From Flavobacterium sp. 270 (lineage in GTDB: Bacteria; Bacteroidota; Bacteroidia; Flavobacteriales; Flavobacteriaceae), in contig NZ_SODM01000003.1 of the NCBI RefSeq assembly GCF_004368785.1, positions 248,001 through 312,000 of the forward strand: 64,000 nucleotides of DNA. The letters are read 5' to 3'. Position 1 is the first letter of the stretch. Every line of letters begins with the position of its first letter. Positions 8,412 to 16,143 of this stretch are shown piece by piece. The notes beneath the pieces are model-generated. The model was not told the DNA's origin and ran no database searches. It saw only the letters and a program-made list of their open reading frames with translations. The position numbers and the translations under genes are program-made.

Positions 8412-10109
8412 TTATTTTGGAATGGATATTTTTGCCTTAAAGCCTTTTTCTGGTGCTGTTTCAAAATCAATTGTTCCTTTTACAGCTTCAATACGGCTTT
8501 CCATATTTTGCAGTCCATTTTTTATCATTTCACTTTGTTCAGAACCTTTTCCGTTATCCGTGTAGTTTATAAAAATTGATTTTGTGTCATTATCAAATTG
8601 TATAAGAACCAATTTTGCCTGACTGTGTTTCTTCATGTTCACCATTAATTCCTGCAAAATTCTGCTGATCGTGATCTTCTTAATATCATCAATAGTTTCC
8701 CAGTTTATTTGCTCAACATTATTTACAATAATATTTCGAGTATTACTATTATAAGTAGAAAGCATTTCTCTTATGTTTTTTATGAAGTTTTCGCCAGTAT
8801 CAATATTATTGTTTTCTTTTGAAATTCCTCTTACACGAACATAAATATCATCCAATTTCTGAAGCAGGTTTTCCCGTGTATTTTCCTTAGATAACGGTTG
8901 TGTTTCAGCAAAAGCTATCGCATTAAAAACATCATTGGCCAGCTCATCGTGTATTTTTTTTGCAATACGGGTTTCAGTATCGTACGAAGTTTTGATTTTA
9001 GCAATTCTATTCCTGTTTCGATAATAACGAACTAAAATGAATATTAAAATGATTAAAAAAGCAAAAACTATCGCAAATACAATTCTCATATATTTTGCTT
9101 GTTGGAGTGATAATAAATTTTCTGCTTTTTCTAAACGAAGTTTTTGGTTTTCGTCTTTTTCTTTTTTAGAATCGTATTTAATTTTAGCAAACTTATTTTT
9201 AAAGTTATTTCTAATTCTAATAATGCTGTCATTTAATGCAATATATTTTTTTACATATTTGACGTTTTGAGCATTATAATCATTCGAAATTAAAACTTGC
9301 AATGCTTCTAAGCGTTCATCAACACTATGGAGTTTAGTAGCAATATTATAAGCGTCTAGAGCATGTCTGTCTGATTTTTGTGAATCAACTGAGCTATAAT
9401 AATCAGCTAAATGCAGATTACTTTCTATACTTCCATAAATATCATCAATTTGGTTTCTTTTATCAAGACTTTTATTCATCAATAGCAAGCCTTTTTCAGT
9501 TATTTCATTTTTAAAATAAGCATAACCTAAGTTATCTTCAATTCTGGCTTGATGTTTTTCGTCCGGTATTTTGTTGTTTAAAATAGATTCCAGAATAATA
9601 ATTGCTTTTTCATACTTTTTTTGTTGAATGTAAAGTGCAGCAATATTGCTTAAAGAAGATTGTTTTAATCTAGGATCAGTATAATCATTTATTGCTTTTT
9701 TATAATAATAAATAGCATCATTGTAAAGCGATAATTCTTTATCAGCAACACCAAAAATATTATTTATATAGCCATTATATATATGTTTTTTTTTGATATA
9801 AGGCAGTGCCTCTGTTACTGTTTCCTTACTTCCATAATAATCTCCATTGATTTGCTGAATTGTCGCCATCTGAATAAGGTTGTATACAATATTCAGGCTG
9901 TCATTTATGGTTTCAAATTTTATTTTAGCTTTATTAAAATTAGAAAAAGCAGTATTAAAATTTTTCTTTTCAAAGTCTGAAATCCCTTTGTTTCTTAATT
10001 TAAGGGCTTCTTTTTTAATAGGTTCTATATTAATAGTAACAGTCTTTTTCTCTTTACAGGAAAGAAATAATAGAAAGATAATAAAACAAAAAAAAGGGGA
10101 CCGCACCAT
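8412..10109 (-). CDS. TPR-containing sensor histidine kinase (orphan copy)
   Basis: A 565-aa membrane sensor kinase. Layout: SPII-like signal with lipobox LSC (Cys18), about 280 residues of TPR-like helical repeats predicted outside the cytoplasm, coiled coil (about 305-340), TM at 341-362, then a HisKA_3-type dimerisation helix with H387 (RIAKKIHDELANDVFNAI). The C-terminal ATPase domain has N box QELMVNMKKHSQ, G1 DNGKG and G2 GLQNMESRI. It is closely similar along its whole length to the kinase at 17,424, but no response regulator adjoins it. It lies 52 nt downstream of a tiny lipoprotein gene, as in the other copy. It may signal to the regulator at 16,748. Confidence 0.9.
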   Translation of the reverse strand: MVRSPFFCFIIFLLFLSCKEKKTVTINIEPIKKEALKLRNKGISDFEKKNFNTAFSNFNKAKIKFETINDSLNIVYNLIQMATIQQINGDYYGSKETVTEALPYIKKKHIYNGYINNIFGVADKELSLYNDAIYYYKKAINDYTDPRLKQSSLSNIAALYIQQKKYEKAIIILESILNNKIPDEKHQARIEDNLGYAYFKNEITEKGLLLMNKSLDKRNQIDDIYGSIESNLHLADYYSSVDSQKSDRHALDAYNIATKLHSVDERLEALQVLISNDYNAQNVKYVKKYIALNDSIIRIRNNFKNKFAKIKYDSKKEKDENQKLRLEKAENLLSLQQAKYMRIVFAIVFAFLIILIFILVRYYRNRNRIAKIKTSYDTETRIAKKIHDELANDVFNAIAFAETQPLSKENTRENLLQKLDDIYVRVRGISKENNNIDTGENFIKNIREMLSTYNSNTRNIIVNNVEQINWETIDDIKKITISRILQELMVNMKKHSQAKLVLIQFDNDTKSIFINYTDNGKGSEQSEMIKNGLQNMESRIEAVKGTIDFETAPEKGFKAKISIPK

Positions 10110-10161
10110 AAAAGTTACTTTCCCCGAAAGTAGTAATTATTTTAATTACTAAATTTTTTAT

Positions 10162-10338
10162 TTATTGGTCAACTGGAAGTGGTGGTGGTGGTGGTGGTAT
10201 ATCATCACCAGGACCATCAGCAACAGGATCTGTAGTTTTTTTGATCTCATTTTTTGTAGGAGCTTCGTATTCATCAGCTGTACAAGAAAATAAAGTTGTT
10301 AGTAGGGCAAAAGCACCTAAAAGTAATAGTTTTTTCAT
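10162..10338 (-). CDS. Tiny Pro-rich lipoprotein upstream of sensor kinase (copy 1)
   Basis: A 58-aa lipoprotein. SPII signal MKKLLLLGAFALLTTLFSC; the mature peptide begins CTADEYEAPTKNE and ends in a polyproline tail (DDIPPPPPPLPVDQ). A paralogue of the same length lies at 19,187 with the same CTADEYE start and a VADGP motif, also directly before a TPR kinase. Conservation across both cassettes supports a real gene. Its anchored, proline-rich form and fixed position suggest a sensor accessory or ligand for the kinase TPR domain, but this is inference; no family is recognised. Confidence 0.82.
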   Translation of the reverse strand: MKKLLLLGAFALLTTLFSCTADEYEAPTKNEIKKTTDPVADGPGDDIPPPPPPLPVDQ

Positions 10339-10365
10339 TTTTATTTGTTTTAGAAATTAGACATG

Positions 10366-10466
10366 GGTATTGCTTTCCGGAATTTTTCCAGATGTTTTTT
10401 TGGGCAATACCAAATGATTTTGGGAAGTGAAGTGTGTAGAACTGCGAGACTTTATTTATACTTCCC
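10366..10466. promoter_or_regulatory. Conserved inverted-repeat-rich spacer (copy 1)
   Basis: Two inverted repeats: GGTATTGC (10366-10373) with GCAATACC (10404-10411), and GGGAAGT (10422-10428) with ACTTCCC (10460-10466). The same pairs, with nearly the same spacing and much of the intervening sequence, occur at 19,390-19,491. Conservation of non-coding DNA between the paralogous cassettes points to a leader RNA structure or operators for the divergent genes. Confidence 0.65.
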
Positions 10467-10480
10467 GAGTAAACGCTGTC

Positions 10481-10524
10481 TTGCGGTTTTCCACACTTTT
10501 AATTGAACTAGTTTTGTATTTTTG
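10481..10524 (+). promoter_or_regulatory. Candidate response-regulator box and promoter (copy 1)
   Basis: Box TTGCGGTTTTCCACA (10481-10495) and -7 element TATTTTTG (10517-10524); 24 nt separate the CC of the box from the -7. The same arrangement occurs at 19,506, 16,653 and 13,111. It faces the plus-strand gene at 10,663. Confidence 0.6.
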
Positions 10525-10662
10525 TTTTTGATCTGCAGATAAAAACTTGAACTAATTTCTTTGGCAAAGTAATTGCATTTACGAGTTTTTGTTGACAAGG
10601 AATTCCCAGAATTCCCACGTCTTCCTGAGATTCCCAAGAATTCCTAAAAATACCCTGAGCCC

Positions 10663-11298
10663 ATGCATAACAATACCTTAGAAGAATTTAAAAAAGCGAT
10701 TAAAGCTAAATATGAAATAGAAAAAGAAGGGAAATACTTTGACTATTTAAATTACCCTTCCCGCGGAAAACTCCGCGATTTATGCTGGACTATTTTTGAA
10801 AATAATACCGCTCAGGATGATTTAAACGTTTACAAGAATTTATTCTGTATGGAGTTTGATCATACGAAGAAAAATAAGTTTAAGGAACAAAAAGATAAGT
10901 TTAGACCTATTGAAACCTTTTTTAAAGGTGAAACAGATCCATCAAATATTGACGCTATAAATATGAGCGCAATTTTGGTTGATTTTGAACCACGTCCATT
11001 TAAGAAGTTTAATGAAAAGTTTAGAACTTTAGAGCAAAAGAAGATTGAAGATTTTAATGAAAGTAAACCATTTGTAGAAGTAGAGAAAGAAACCATAGAA
11101 GTTAAAGATTTTGTTGAAAGTGAAAATAAAAGCACACAGGAGCCCGCAAAAAAGGGAAACCTATTTTGGGATTTTAAAGATAAAATTGTTGGAAAACTAC
11201 CAATCGATCTAAGTCAAATAAAATTGACAGAAATAGCTGTAGGCGCTATCGAAAAAGGAATCGATGTATTGGTGTTGTGTAAAAAGAAATTGAAGTAA
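10663..11298 (+). CDS. Hypothetical protein, paralogue of the 19,678 gene lacking its ectodomain
   Basis: A 211-aa protein of unknown function. The N-terminal 125 residues match the 19,678 protein: LEEFKKAIKAKYE versus IEDYKTAIRAKYE, a central KFRPIxxFxxG segment, then a MxAILVDFExRPxKKF signature. The charged linker follows, but where the paralogue has a TM helix and ectodomain this copy ends in a short tail (LTEIAVGAIEKGIDVLVLCKKKLK), so it is probably soluble or weakly membrane-associated. It is driven by a promoter with the shared CGG-N4-CC box and preceded by ATTCCC-type short repeats near the start codon. A bidirectional terminator lies about 245 nt downstream. Possible conserved N-terminal interaction domain; not assignable to a known family. 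Confidence 0.75.
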   Translation: MHNNTLEEFKKAIKAKYEIEKEGKYFDYLNYPSRGKLRDLCWTIFENNTAQDDLNVYKNLFCMEFDHTKKNKFKEQKDKFRPIETFFKGETDPSNIDAINMSAILVDFEPRPFKKFNEKFRTLEQKKIEDFNESKPFVEVEKETIEVKDFVESENKSTQEPAKKGNLFWDFKDKIVGKLPIDLSQIKLTEIAVGAIEKGIDVLVLCKKKLK

Positions 11299-11542
11299 AT
11301 CTGGAAAACAGAAAAGTGGTAAAAGATAAAAAAGAATAATTTTTTAAGGAATAATTTAGGTCTTGAAATTGGATCATTTTGGCTTATATTTAATGGTATT
11401 TACTACATAAAGATAAGAAATTTTTACCATTAAACCTAATGAAAGACAGTAAATTAAGTGTTTTTATGGATCTTTTTTGAATTTTTTTTAGAACATTTTT
11501 TGTGGGAAAAATGCAACGCTTTTTATTCTGATTTTATGAAAT
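11299..11542. other. AT-rich spacer after copy-1 gene
   Basis: About 245 bp of AT-rich DNA without a credible ORF. It lies where the paralogous gene at 19,678 continues into its TM and ectodomain, so it may hold decayed 3' sequence, though I see no readable remnant. Confidence 0.4.
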
Positions 11543-11580
11543 AAAAAAGGGCTGATAAAATTTTTTATCAGCCCTTTTTA
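11543..11580. terminator. Bidirectional terminator
   Basis: AAAAAGGGCTGATAAAA pairs with TTTTATCAGCCCTTTTT. It separates the plus-strand 10,663 gene from the minus-strand 11,598/11,831 pair. Confidence 0.88.
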
Positions 11581-11597
11581 TTAATTTTTTATAATAC

Positions 11598-11807
11598 TCA
11601 ATCTTCCCATCCGCAGATAGTCAAACCTTTATTTTGTGCTTGTGATATCGTTGTTTTTACAACTTCATGCGAACACGAAGATAAACCACGGCAGGTTTCC
11701 TTAAGATGATATCTTTTCGCGCCGTTTGCACCGCAGATATAAACAGAAGTTTCCGCAGAAGAAAAGGACGTTAAGACTGTAAAGAGTAAAATTGCAGTAT
11801 ATTTCAT
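11598..11807 (-). CDS. Small exported Cys-rich protein
   Basis: A 69-aa exported protein. Signal peptide MKYTAILLFTVLTSFSSAE, then a short module with conserved-looking cysteines: VYICGANGAKRYHLKETCRGLSSCSHEVVKTTISQAQNKGLTICGWED. The pattern of paired Cys and a YHxxxxCRGL motif resembles a recurrent Bacteroidota small periplasmic or metal/nucleic-acid-binding-like module, but no function is established. It is 23 nt downstream of the 11,831 lipoprotein gene on the same strand, so probably co-transcribed. Confidence 0.72.
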   Translation of the reverse strand: MKYTAILLFTVLTSFSSAETSVYICGANGAKRYHLKETCRGLSSCSHEVVKTTISQAQNKGLTICGWED

Positions 11808-11830
11808 TTGAAAATTTTGTGTTAATACAG

Positions 11831-12241
11831 TTAACGAACAATTAATTGAAATTCATTTCCTTGTTTGTCAACAGCTTTTATTTTTCCGTAGGCAATCCAT
11901 TCCGTTTTTATTTCGACATCTTCAATACTGTCAAACATTAATATTCCCGCACCGTATTTCCCTTTTGTATTTATGTTTCCAAAAACAGAATCTCCCGTAA
12001 TGTTTATTCCTTTTACATCATAATTGTATTCGTATTGTCCAGGATTTCCTGTGCGGTATTCGTATTTGCGTTTTGTATCTATATGATATGTTTTTGCTTC
12101 TTCGGGCGTAATAGTTTTACGATCGTCTGATGCAATTACTTCTTTATAAAAAGAATTTATTTTTGGCTGTGGTATTTGTTTTTTACAGCCAGTTAATCCT
12201 AACAGTAATGCTAGGAGTGGTATTTTATATTTGGAAAACAT
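11831..12241 (-). CDS. Hypothetical lipoprotein
   Basis: A 136-aa lipoprotein of unknown function. SPII signal MFSKYKIPLLALLLGLTGC, then mostly beta-strand sequence with Gly/Asp-rich turns (GNPGQYEYNYDVKGINITGDSVFGNINTKGKYG). It is probably a periplasmic or outer-membrane-anchored small beta protein. First of a two-gene unit with the 69-aa Cys-rich protein; about 150 nt separates it from the YidD-like operon upstream. Confidence 0.75.
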   Translation of the reverse strand: MFSKYKIPLLALLLGLTGCKKQIPQPKINSFYKEVIASDDRKTITPEEAKTYHIDTKRKYEYRTGNPGQYEYNYDVKGINITGDSVFGNINTKGKYGAGILMFDSIEDVEIKTEWIAYGKIKAVDKQGNEFQLIVR

Positions 12242-12392
12242 TTTCGGGTAGTTTTGTTTCTATAGATTGATTTTTAGTTTTGATAAATCTAATTACTATT
12301 CAGCTTTTTAAAAAGCGTACTTATACCTGAATTTGCTCCTGATAAAGAGCTGCAGTATCGAAAATTGTTTCAATAGATTGGACTTTTTTAAC

Positions 12393-12674
12393 TTAAAATA
12401 AAAATCTTTCAGCTATTTCTTCGCTGTCGATAATTTGATTTGAGGATAACAAAATTTGCTTTTTTTTACTAATTGGGTTTTCAAAAATCTCAAAATTCCC
12501 ACGGCAATTTTTATATCTATAATTAAAAGCTTTTAATCCTTTCAGAAAACCTTCTTTTTTGGTAATCTGATAAACGTAATTGGAACATGAAGTTTTAAAA
12601 ATACATTTCTTTCTTTTGGATTTTGGAATCATGTTCCAATACGTTTGAATAATCAGTAGAATTAAATATTTCAT
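12393..12674 (-). CDS. YidD-like protein (divergent)
   Basis: A 93-aa protein with the core YidD signature: CIFKTSCSNYVYQITKKEGFLKGLKAFNYRYKNCRG, matching the C-x-F-x-x-S-C-S-x-Y ... G ... G ... R-x-x-x-C pattern. YidD assists Sec/YidC insertion at the inner membrane. The usual SxYRI/NP region is altered and a distinct C-terminal tail (EIFENPISKKKQILLSSN) follows, so this is a divergent, probably secondary copy. It starts with a 4-nt ATGA overlap with the preceding DUF4177-like gene. Its promoter lies upstream of 13,056 and carries the regulon box. Confidence 0.7.
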   Translation of the reverse strand: MKYLILLIIQTYWNMIPKSKRKKCIFKTSCSNYVYQITKKEGFLKGLKAFNYRYKNCRGNFEIFENPISKKKQILLSSNQIIDSEEIAERFLF

Positions 12675-12898
12675 TTTCTGAACACAACCATTTGTCTGGT
12701 TGTTGTATATCCAGCTCTTGTTGGTCCAAAACAGCCGCTTTCTGCATGTACATAAGTCGACACTCCTTCAAGGCGAACATATTCCCAGCCTTGATTATTA
12801 TAGTTTTTGATCAAACTTTCTAATTGTTCGGCAACATGATCAGATGTTCCTTTCTTCGGATCGATTGAAGCTACAAATGGGATTACTTTATATTCCAT
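12671..12898 (-). CDS. DUF4177-like small protein
   Basis: A 75-aa protein whose layout fits DUF4177-type proteins: MEYKVIPFVA, a helix (VAEQLESLIKNYNNQGWEYVRLEGVST), then VVFRK at the end. It has no signal peptide and no TM, so is probably cytosolic. Function unknown. It is the middle gene of a three-gene unit with 1-nt overlap upstream and 4-nt overlap downstream, so it is translationally coupled to a basic exported peptide and a YidD-like protein. Confidence 0.72.
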   Translation of the reverse strand: MEYKVIPFVASIDPKKGTSDHVAEQLESLIKNYNNQGWEYVRLEGVSTYVHAESGCFGPTRAGYTTTRQMVVFRK

Positions 12899-13056
12899 TA
12901 TTTTCTTTTTTTATAATGATTATTTGTACTCGCATTTTTGTATTTTCCACCTTTATGAGAACTTCCTTTCCCACTTTTGTAATGCCCTTTTTGTGCGTTG
13001 ATACTACCTCCTAATACAAGGAAAAATAAGCTTAAGAAAATGACTAATTTTTTCAT
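12898..13056 (-). CDS. Tiny basic exported protein with GHYK motif
   Basis: A 52-aa protein. Signal peptide MKKLVIFLSLFFLVLGGSINAQ, mature part almost entirely K/G/S/H (KGHYKSGKGSSHKGGKYKNA). It is real by context: its stop overlaps the next start (TAATG), and a regulon box plus a TAAGTTTG -7 precede it. A similar GHYKK/GHY repeat opens the Excalibur protein at 15,785, tying the two operons together. Its strong positive charge suggests binding to cell wall, LPS or nucleic acid; that is inference. Confidence 0.75.
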   Translation of the reverse strand: MKKLVIFLSLFFLVLGGSINAQKGHYKSGKGSSHKGGKYKNASTNNHYKKRK

Positions 13057-13082
13057 ATTTTTTTGATTTTATAGTTATAATT

Positions 13083-13128
13083 CAAACTTAAGTTTATTTA
13101 TAATCAGTGTTTTATGGAAATCCGTAAA
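13083..13128 (-). promoter_or_regulatory. Regulon box and -7 for the 13,056-12,393 operon
   Basis: On the minus strand the dyad TTTACGG-ATTT-CCATAAA (13111-13128) is followed after 20 nt by TAAGTTTG (13083-13090). Spacing is identical to the site before 16,584. Confidence 0.7.
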
Positions 13129-13152
13129 CTATATGAACTTTTTTCTATTAAC

Positions 13153-13178
13153 CAAAAAAGAGGATTAAAAATCCTCTT
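13153..13178 (-). terminator. Terminator of the 16,584-13,190 operon
   Basis: AAGAGGATT pairs with AATCCTCTT over a 3-nt loop; read on the minus strand it ends in a T-run. It lies after the vWA-like gene. Confidence 0.8.
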
Positions 13179-13189
13179 GATAATCCTCA

Positions 13190-14092
13190 TTAAAGCTTCT
13201 TTTGTAATATAAAATCTTTGATGATTTTTTCTATGTCCGAAGGTAAATCAGCATTTTTAATTTCAAAGCGCTTTATCTTCATTTCTGTAAACCATTTTGA
13301 CCAATACGCTTTTATTACTTTTTCTTCGTACGGATTATTTCGATTGGGATTAATTCCTAAAACCAAAACTTCAAGATTAGATAAATCGCCGCTGGTCTTA
13401 ATAAAACCAAAATCCTGAGTTTGCATTTTCTTTTCCCAGTCGCTGGTATTTAAGCCATTTTTTCGAATTAATTCTGGAGTAATAAATGTTGTTCGATTAG
13501 CTTCTTTCATTATTGTATTTTCGAAAAACATATAGCCGTCTGTTAATATAACAAGTATATTTCGGGAGTTTTTTTCAATACATTGATCTTTTATTTTACT
13601 ATCAAAAAAACTCCAAATATCAGAACCTATAAAATTATTATCCTTTATGGCAGATTCATAAATTTTTGATGTTTGCGAAGCGTAACTTGCATTGATAGAA
13701 TTTAATAAATCTTTAGATGCATTATTTTTATCAATAACAATTTTTAGCTTTTGTGAAATCGAATTTATTTCCGGATCTTTTGGTTCTGGATTAAAAAACA
13801 ATTGCATTTTATCATCAATCTGTCTTATTCTTTTTGATTTTAGATGTTCTGTAAATGCTTCAGAAACCGATTTTATATATCCTAAATCTCTTTGATAATA
13901 TTCCATAGTAGGATTTGGATTTTTTTCAAGACTAATTCTGTCTGATAAATCCAATAGAATGCTGATATTATAATTTTCTGATGCAGGACTTTTGGTTACA
14001 GCTTTTTTTTCTGGTTTATCAGCTTCTTGTTTACAAGAAAATGCAGAAACTACTAATACCAATATTGCAAATGTTTTAAGAATGGTTCTCAT
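13190..14092 (-). CDS. vWA-like lipoprotein
   Basis: A 300-aa lipoprotein with SPII signal ending FSC (Cys20). The mature protein has a von Willebrand A-like Rossmann fold: strand 1 ISILLDLSDRISL places D48 and S50 like a MIDAS DxS, though the third position is R52 rather than Ser. Strand 4 NILVILTDGYMFF gives the usual L-T-D-G (D185). Incomplete MIDAS suggests altered or absent metal binding. It is last gene of the DUF4236/Excalibur/TerB-like/four-TM operon. vWA plus TerB-like domains recur in Ter-type stress systems (established for tellurite/chemical-stress loci), but here the vWA is exported, so the analogy is only partial. Confidence 0.78.
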   Translation of the reverse strand: MRTILKTFAILVLVVSAFSCKQEADKPEKKAVTKSPASENYNISILLDLSDRISLEKNPNPTMEYYQRDLGYIKSVSEAFTEHLKSKRIRQIDDKMQLFFNPEPKDPEINSISQKLKIVIDKNNASKDLLNSINASYASQTSKIYESAIKDNNFIGSDIWSFFDSKIKDQCIEKNSRNILVILTDGYMFFENTIMKEANRTTFITPELIRKNGLNTSDWEKKMQTQDFGFIKTSGDLSNLEVLVLGINPNRNNPYEEKVIKAYWSKWFTEMKIKRFEIKNADLPSDIEKIIKDFILQKKL

Positions 14093-14097
14093 AAAGA

Positions 14098-15369
14098 TTA
14101 ATTTTTAATAGAATATACTAAGTGCTGAAAGTCAGGATCAATTAAGTTTAGTTTGCTTAAATGTTCTTCAGAATGTTGTTCGCAGCTTTCTAATAATTCT
14201 TCTTTTTCTCTATAAGGTAAAGCAATCTCAGTTCCAATTGCCTGAAACCATCCTTCTTTATATTGATGATGATAATGAAGATATTCTTTTACAGGAAATA
14301 CAAATCCGTCTATTTTAGATTGAAGTTCTGAAATTTTTCCTGTAATGGTAACGATTTGCTGTTTAAAATCATTGATCTTATTAACGTACTCTGTTTTTAG
14401 TTTATCTAAATCAACCATTTTTTCTTTTTTGCCTCTAATAAAAGCCCTGATTTTATCAATGTTTTCAAACTCTTTCATTACAAAATCAAAAACAAGTCCC
14501 CAAATAATATACACCACGAATCCGGCGAATATGATCATCCAAAATTCAGCTTCGCCCAAAGCAATGTTTAAATTATAAGGAGCCGAATCGGTTGTTTTAT
14601 TAAACTCGTATATCTTTTTCTCTATTTGATAAGCCAATAACGCATCAAACAAAAATGTGGTTAGAAATAAAGCAATCATTCTGAAAACATTTTTGATGCC
14701 TTTTCCTTTTTGCACCATATGAATTACATAACCCAACCCCATAAATACAAACGGAATCGTGATAACCAAAACACCTTCGAGCCAGCTTGCTTTAAAAGAA
14801 TTGGAAAACGCATCTGCATCAAAAATTGCTGCGGTTAAACTGTCATTAGAGAATTCTTTGAAAAATGCAGAATAAGAAGCCGAAATATAAAAGACTAATA
14901 CATAAAGTGTAATCGGAAGAAGAAGAAACAAACCGATATAAAATTGTGCTTTTAAGCCTTTGCCGTCTTCAATTCCGTATTTATCAGGATTGCGTTTTAC
15001 TTCTATAATTTCATTTTTAATTTGATCTACAGCATCATCTACATCCTGTCCTTTTTTTTCGTAAATCCCGATTGCAGCTTCGCACTTTTTAAGTTCAGTT
15101 CTGTTTTTTTCCTGTTCTTCGCGATAAGGCTGTTTTAGTCTGTCTTGTTCTAATTTTTGTTTTCGACATTGATCTTCAAAACTCATATATAAATTTTGCA
15201 GACAAGCTTTTAGCACAATTGGTTTTCCAGTTGCTTTTATAGAAGCTGCAAAACCGCTCTGATAGTATGTTATTCTTATTTGTTCTCTGTCTTCTTCATT
15301 TTCATTATGAATATTAACAGAAGAATCTTCAGGTTTTTTTAAACTAAATATTTGTGTAAGTGATTTCAT
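14098..15369 (-). CDS. Four-TM coiled-coil membrane protein
   Basis: A 423-aa inner-membrane protein of unknown family. N-terminal cytosolic region with a Cys/Glu/Lys-rich coiled coil (about 65-125), TM helices about 142-164, 199-219, 228-247 and 275-296, then another coiled coil (about 300-360) and a C-terminal region of about 60 residues (YLHYHHQYKEGWFQAIG). It sits 3 nt from the TerB-like gene upstream and 5 nt from the vWA-like lipoprotein gene downstream, suggesting a complex spanning cytosol, membrane and periplasm. It is not recognisable as a transporter; a scaffold or signal-relay role is inference. Confidence 0.72.
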   Translation of the reverse strand: MKSLTQIFSLKKPEDSSVNIHNENEEDREQIRITYYQSGFAASIKATGKPIVLKACLQNLYMSFEDQCRKQKLEQDRLKQPYREEQEKNRTELKKCEAAIGIYEKKGQDVDDAVDQIKNEIIEVKRNPDKYGIEDGKGLKAQFYIGLFLLLPITLYVLVFYISASYSAFFKEFSNDSLTAAIFDADAFSNSFKASWLEGVLVITIPFVFMGLGYVIHMVQKGKGIKNVFRMIALFLTTFLFDALLAYQIEKKIYEFNKTTDSAPYNLNIALGEAEFWMIIFAGFVVYIIWGLVFDFVMKEFENIDKIRAFIRGKKEKMVDLDKLKTEYVNKINDFKQQIVTITGKISELQSKIDGFVFPVKEYLHYHHQYKEGWFQAIGTEIALPYREKEELLESCEQHSEEHLSKLNLIDPDFQHLVYSIKN

Positions 15370-15372
15370 AAC

Positions 15373-15768
15373 TTAAGAATTTAATTGACTAATAATTTCT
15401 TCTTTCTGAACATTTTTTTGAACACAATCAATAAGATAGCTTGATAACTCATTAATGTTTTCATCCAAAAAATCAAACTTTCTGCAATACTTTTTAAGCA
15501 TATTCAGTTCATCGTCTGTGATTTTTCCATCTGCCCAAATAATTCGAGTAAAATCGTACAAATACTCAATTCGGGTATTTAGTTCTTCGGGAATAACAAG
15601 TTCTGTATTAATTGGATTTAAGAAAAGCTTATCAAGTTCCTCTCTCGGAATACCGCGTTCGTCTGCAAAATGATACAGCATCTGAAGTTCTAATACATCA
15701 AATTGATCATCGGATAATGCCATTTGATATAATCTTAAAAAGTGGCTTTTTAGTTCTATTGTTATCAT
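15373..15768 (-). CDS. TerB-like helical domain protein
   Basis: A 131-aa cytosolic, all-helical protein resembling the TerB/DjlA-N fold: two copies of a hydrophobic helix plus acidic turn, the second being the telling one (LYDFTRIIWADGKITDDELNMLKKYCRKFDF), with the ADGxxxxxE signature. TerB-family proteins are linked to tellurite and membrane stress responses. Here it is in a six-gene operon with a four-TM coiled-coil protein and a vWA-like lipoprotein, matching partner types seen in Ter-associated loci. No TerC/TerD neighbour is present, so this is Ter-like only by domain. Confidence 0.72.
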   Translation of the reverse strand: MITIELKSHFLRLYQMALSDDQFDVLELQMLYHFADERGIPREELDKLFLNPINTELVIPEELNTRIEYLYDFTRIIWADGKITDDELNMLKKYCRKFDFLDENINELSSYLIDCVQKNVQKEEIISQLNS

Positions 15769-15784
15769 GTTTTTTGGTTATTTG

Positions 15785-16141
15785 TTATTTTGAATTTTCA
15801 CAAGCAATTCCATCTCCGTCAGCATCAAGATTTTTGTAACAGGTTTTATTGCTATTGTAAGCAGCTTGTGCCTGTGCTCGTGTTGCAAAATCACCGCAAG
15901 TTTTAGTCGGGCAATTATTATTTGATGAAGTATTTGAAGAAGAACCAGATGATACTATATCTGATGTTAATGAATCTGACCCATCTGAACATGAAATTGA
16001 GAATGCAAATAATATCGATATTAATACTATCAGAATGCATCCGTTATTTTTAGTTGAATAAGATCGTATTCTGCCACTTACATAATGTCCCTGCACGTAC
16101 GTTCCGTCTTTTTTATAGTGTCCTTTTCTGTAATGTCCCAT
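15785..16141 (-). CDS. Membrane-anchored Excalibur-domain protein
   Basis: A 118-aa protein. N-terminal GHY-rich basic stretch (GHYRKGHYKKDGTYVQGHY), one hydrophobic segment (CILIVLISILFAFSISC), a Ser/Asn-rich linker, and a C-terminal Excalibur domain: CGDFATRAQAQAAY...CYKNLDADGDGIACE, which has the DxDxDGxxCE calcium-loop signature. Excalibur domains are extracellular Ca-binding modules often attached to surface nucleases or wall proteins; here no enzyme is fused. The topology places the basic tail inside and Excalibur outside. Third gene of the operon starting at 16,584. Confidence 0.82.
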   Translation of the reverse strand: MGHYRKGHYKKDGTYVQGHYVSGRIRSYSTKNNGCILIVLISILFAFSISCSDGSDSLTSDIVSSGSSSNTSSNNNCPTKTCGDFATRAQAQAAYNSNKTCYKNLDADGDGIACENSK

Positions 16142-16143
16142 GA

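Noticed and set aside
10561..10577. Sigma-54-like TTGGCAA-N5-TTGCA upstream of the 10,663 gene
   Set aside because: It scores well by itself, but the corresponding position in the duplicated spacer (about 19,590) has lost the pattern, while the box and -7 elements are conserved in both copies.
10452..10637. 61-codon minus-strand ORF in the cassette spacer
   Set aside because: It runs across the conserved box and promoter elements and has no counterpart frame in the paralogous spacer.
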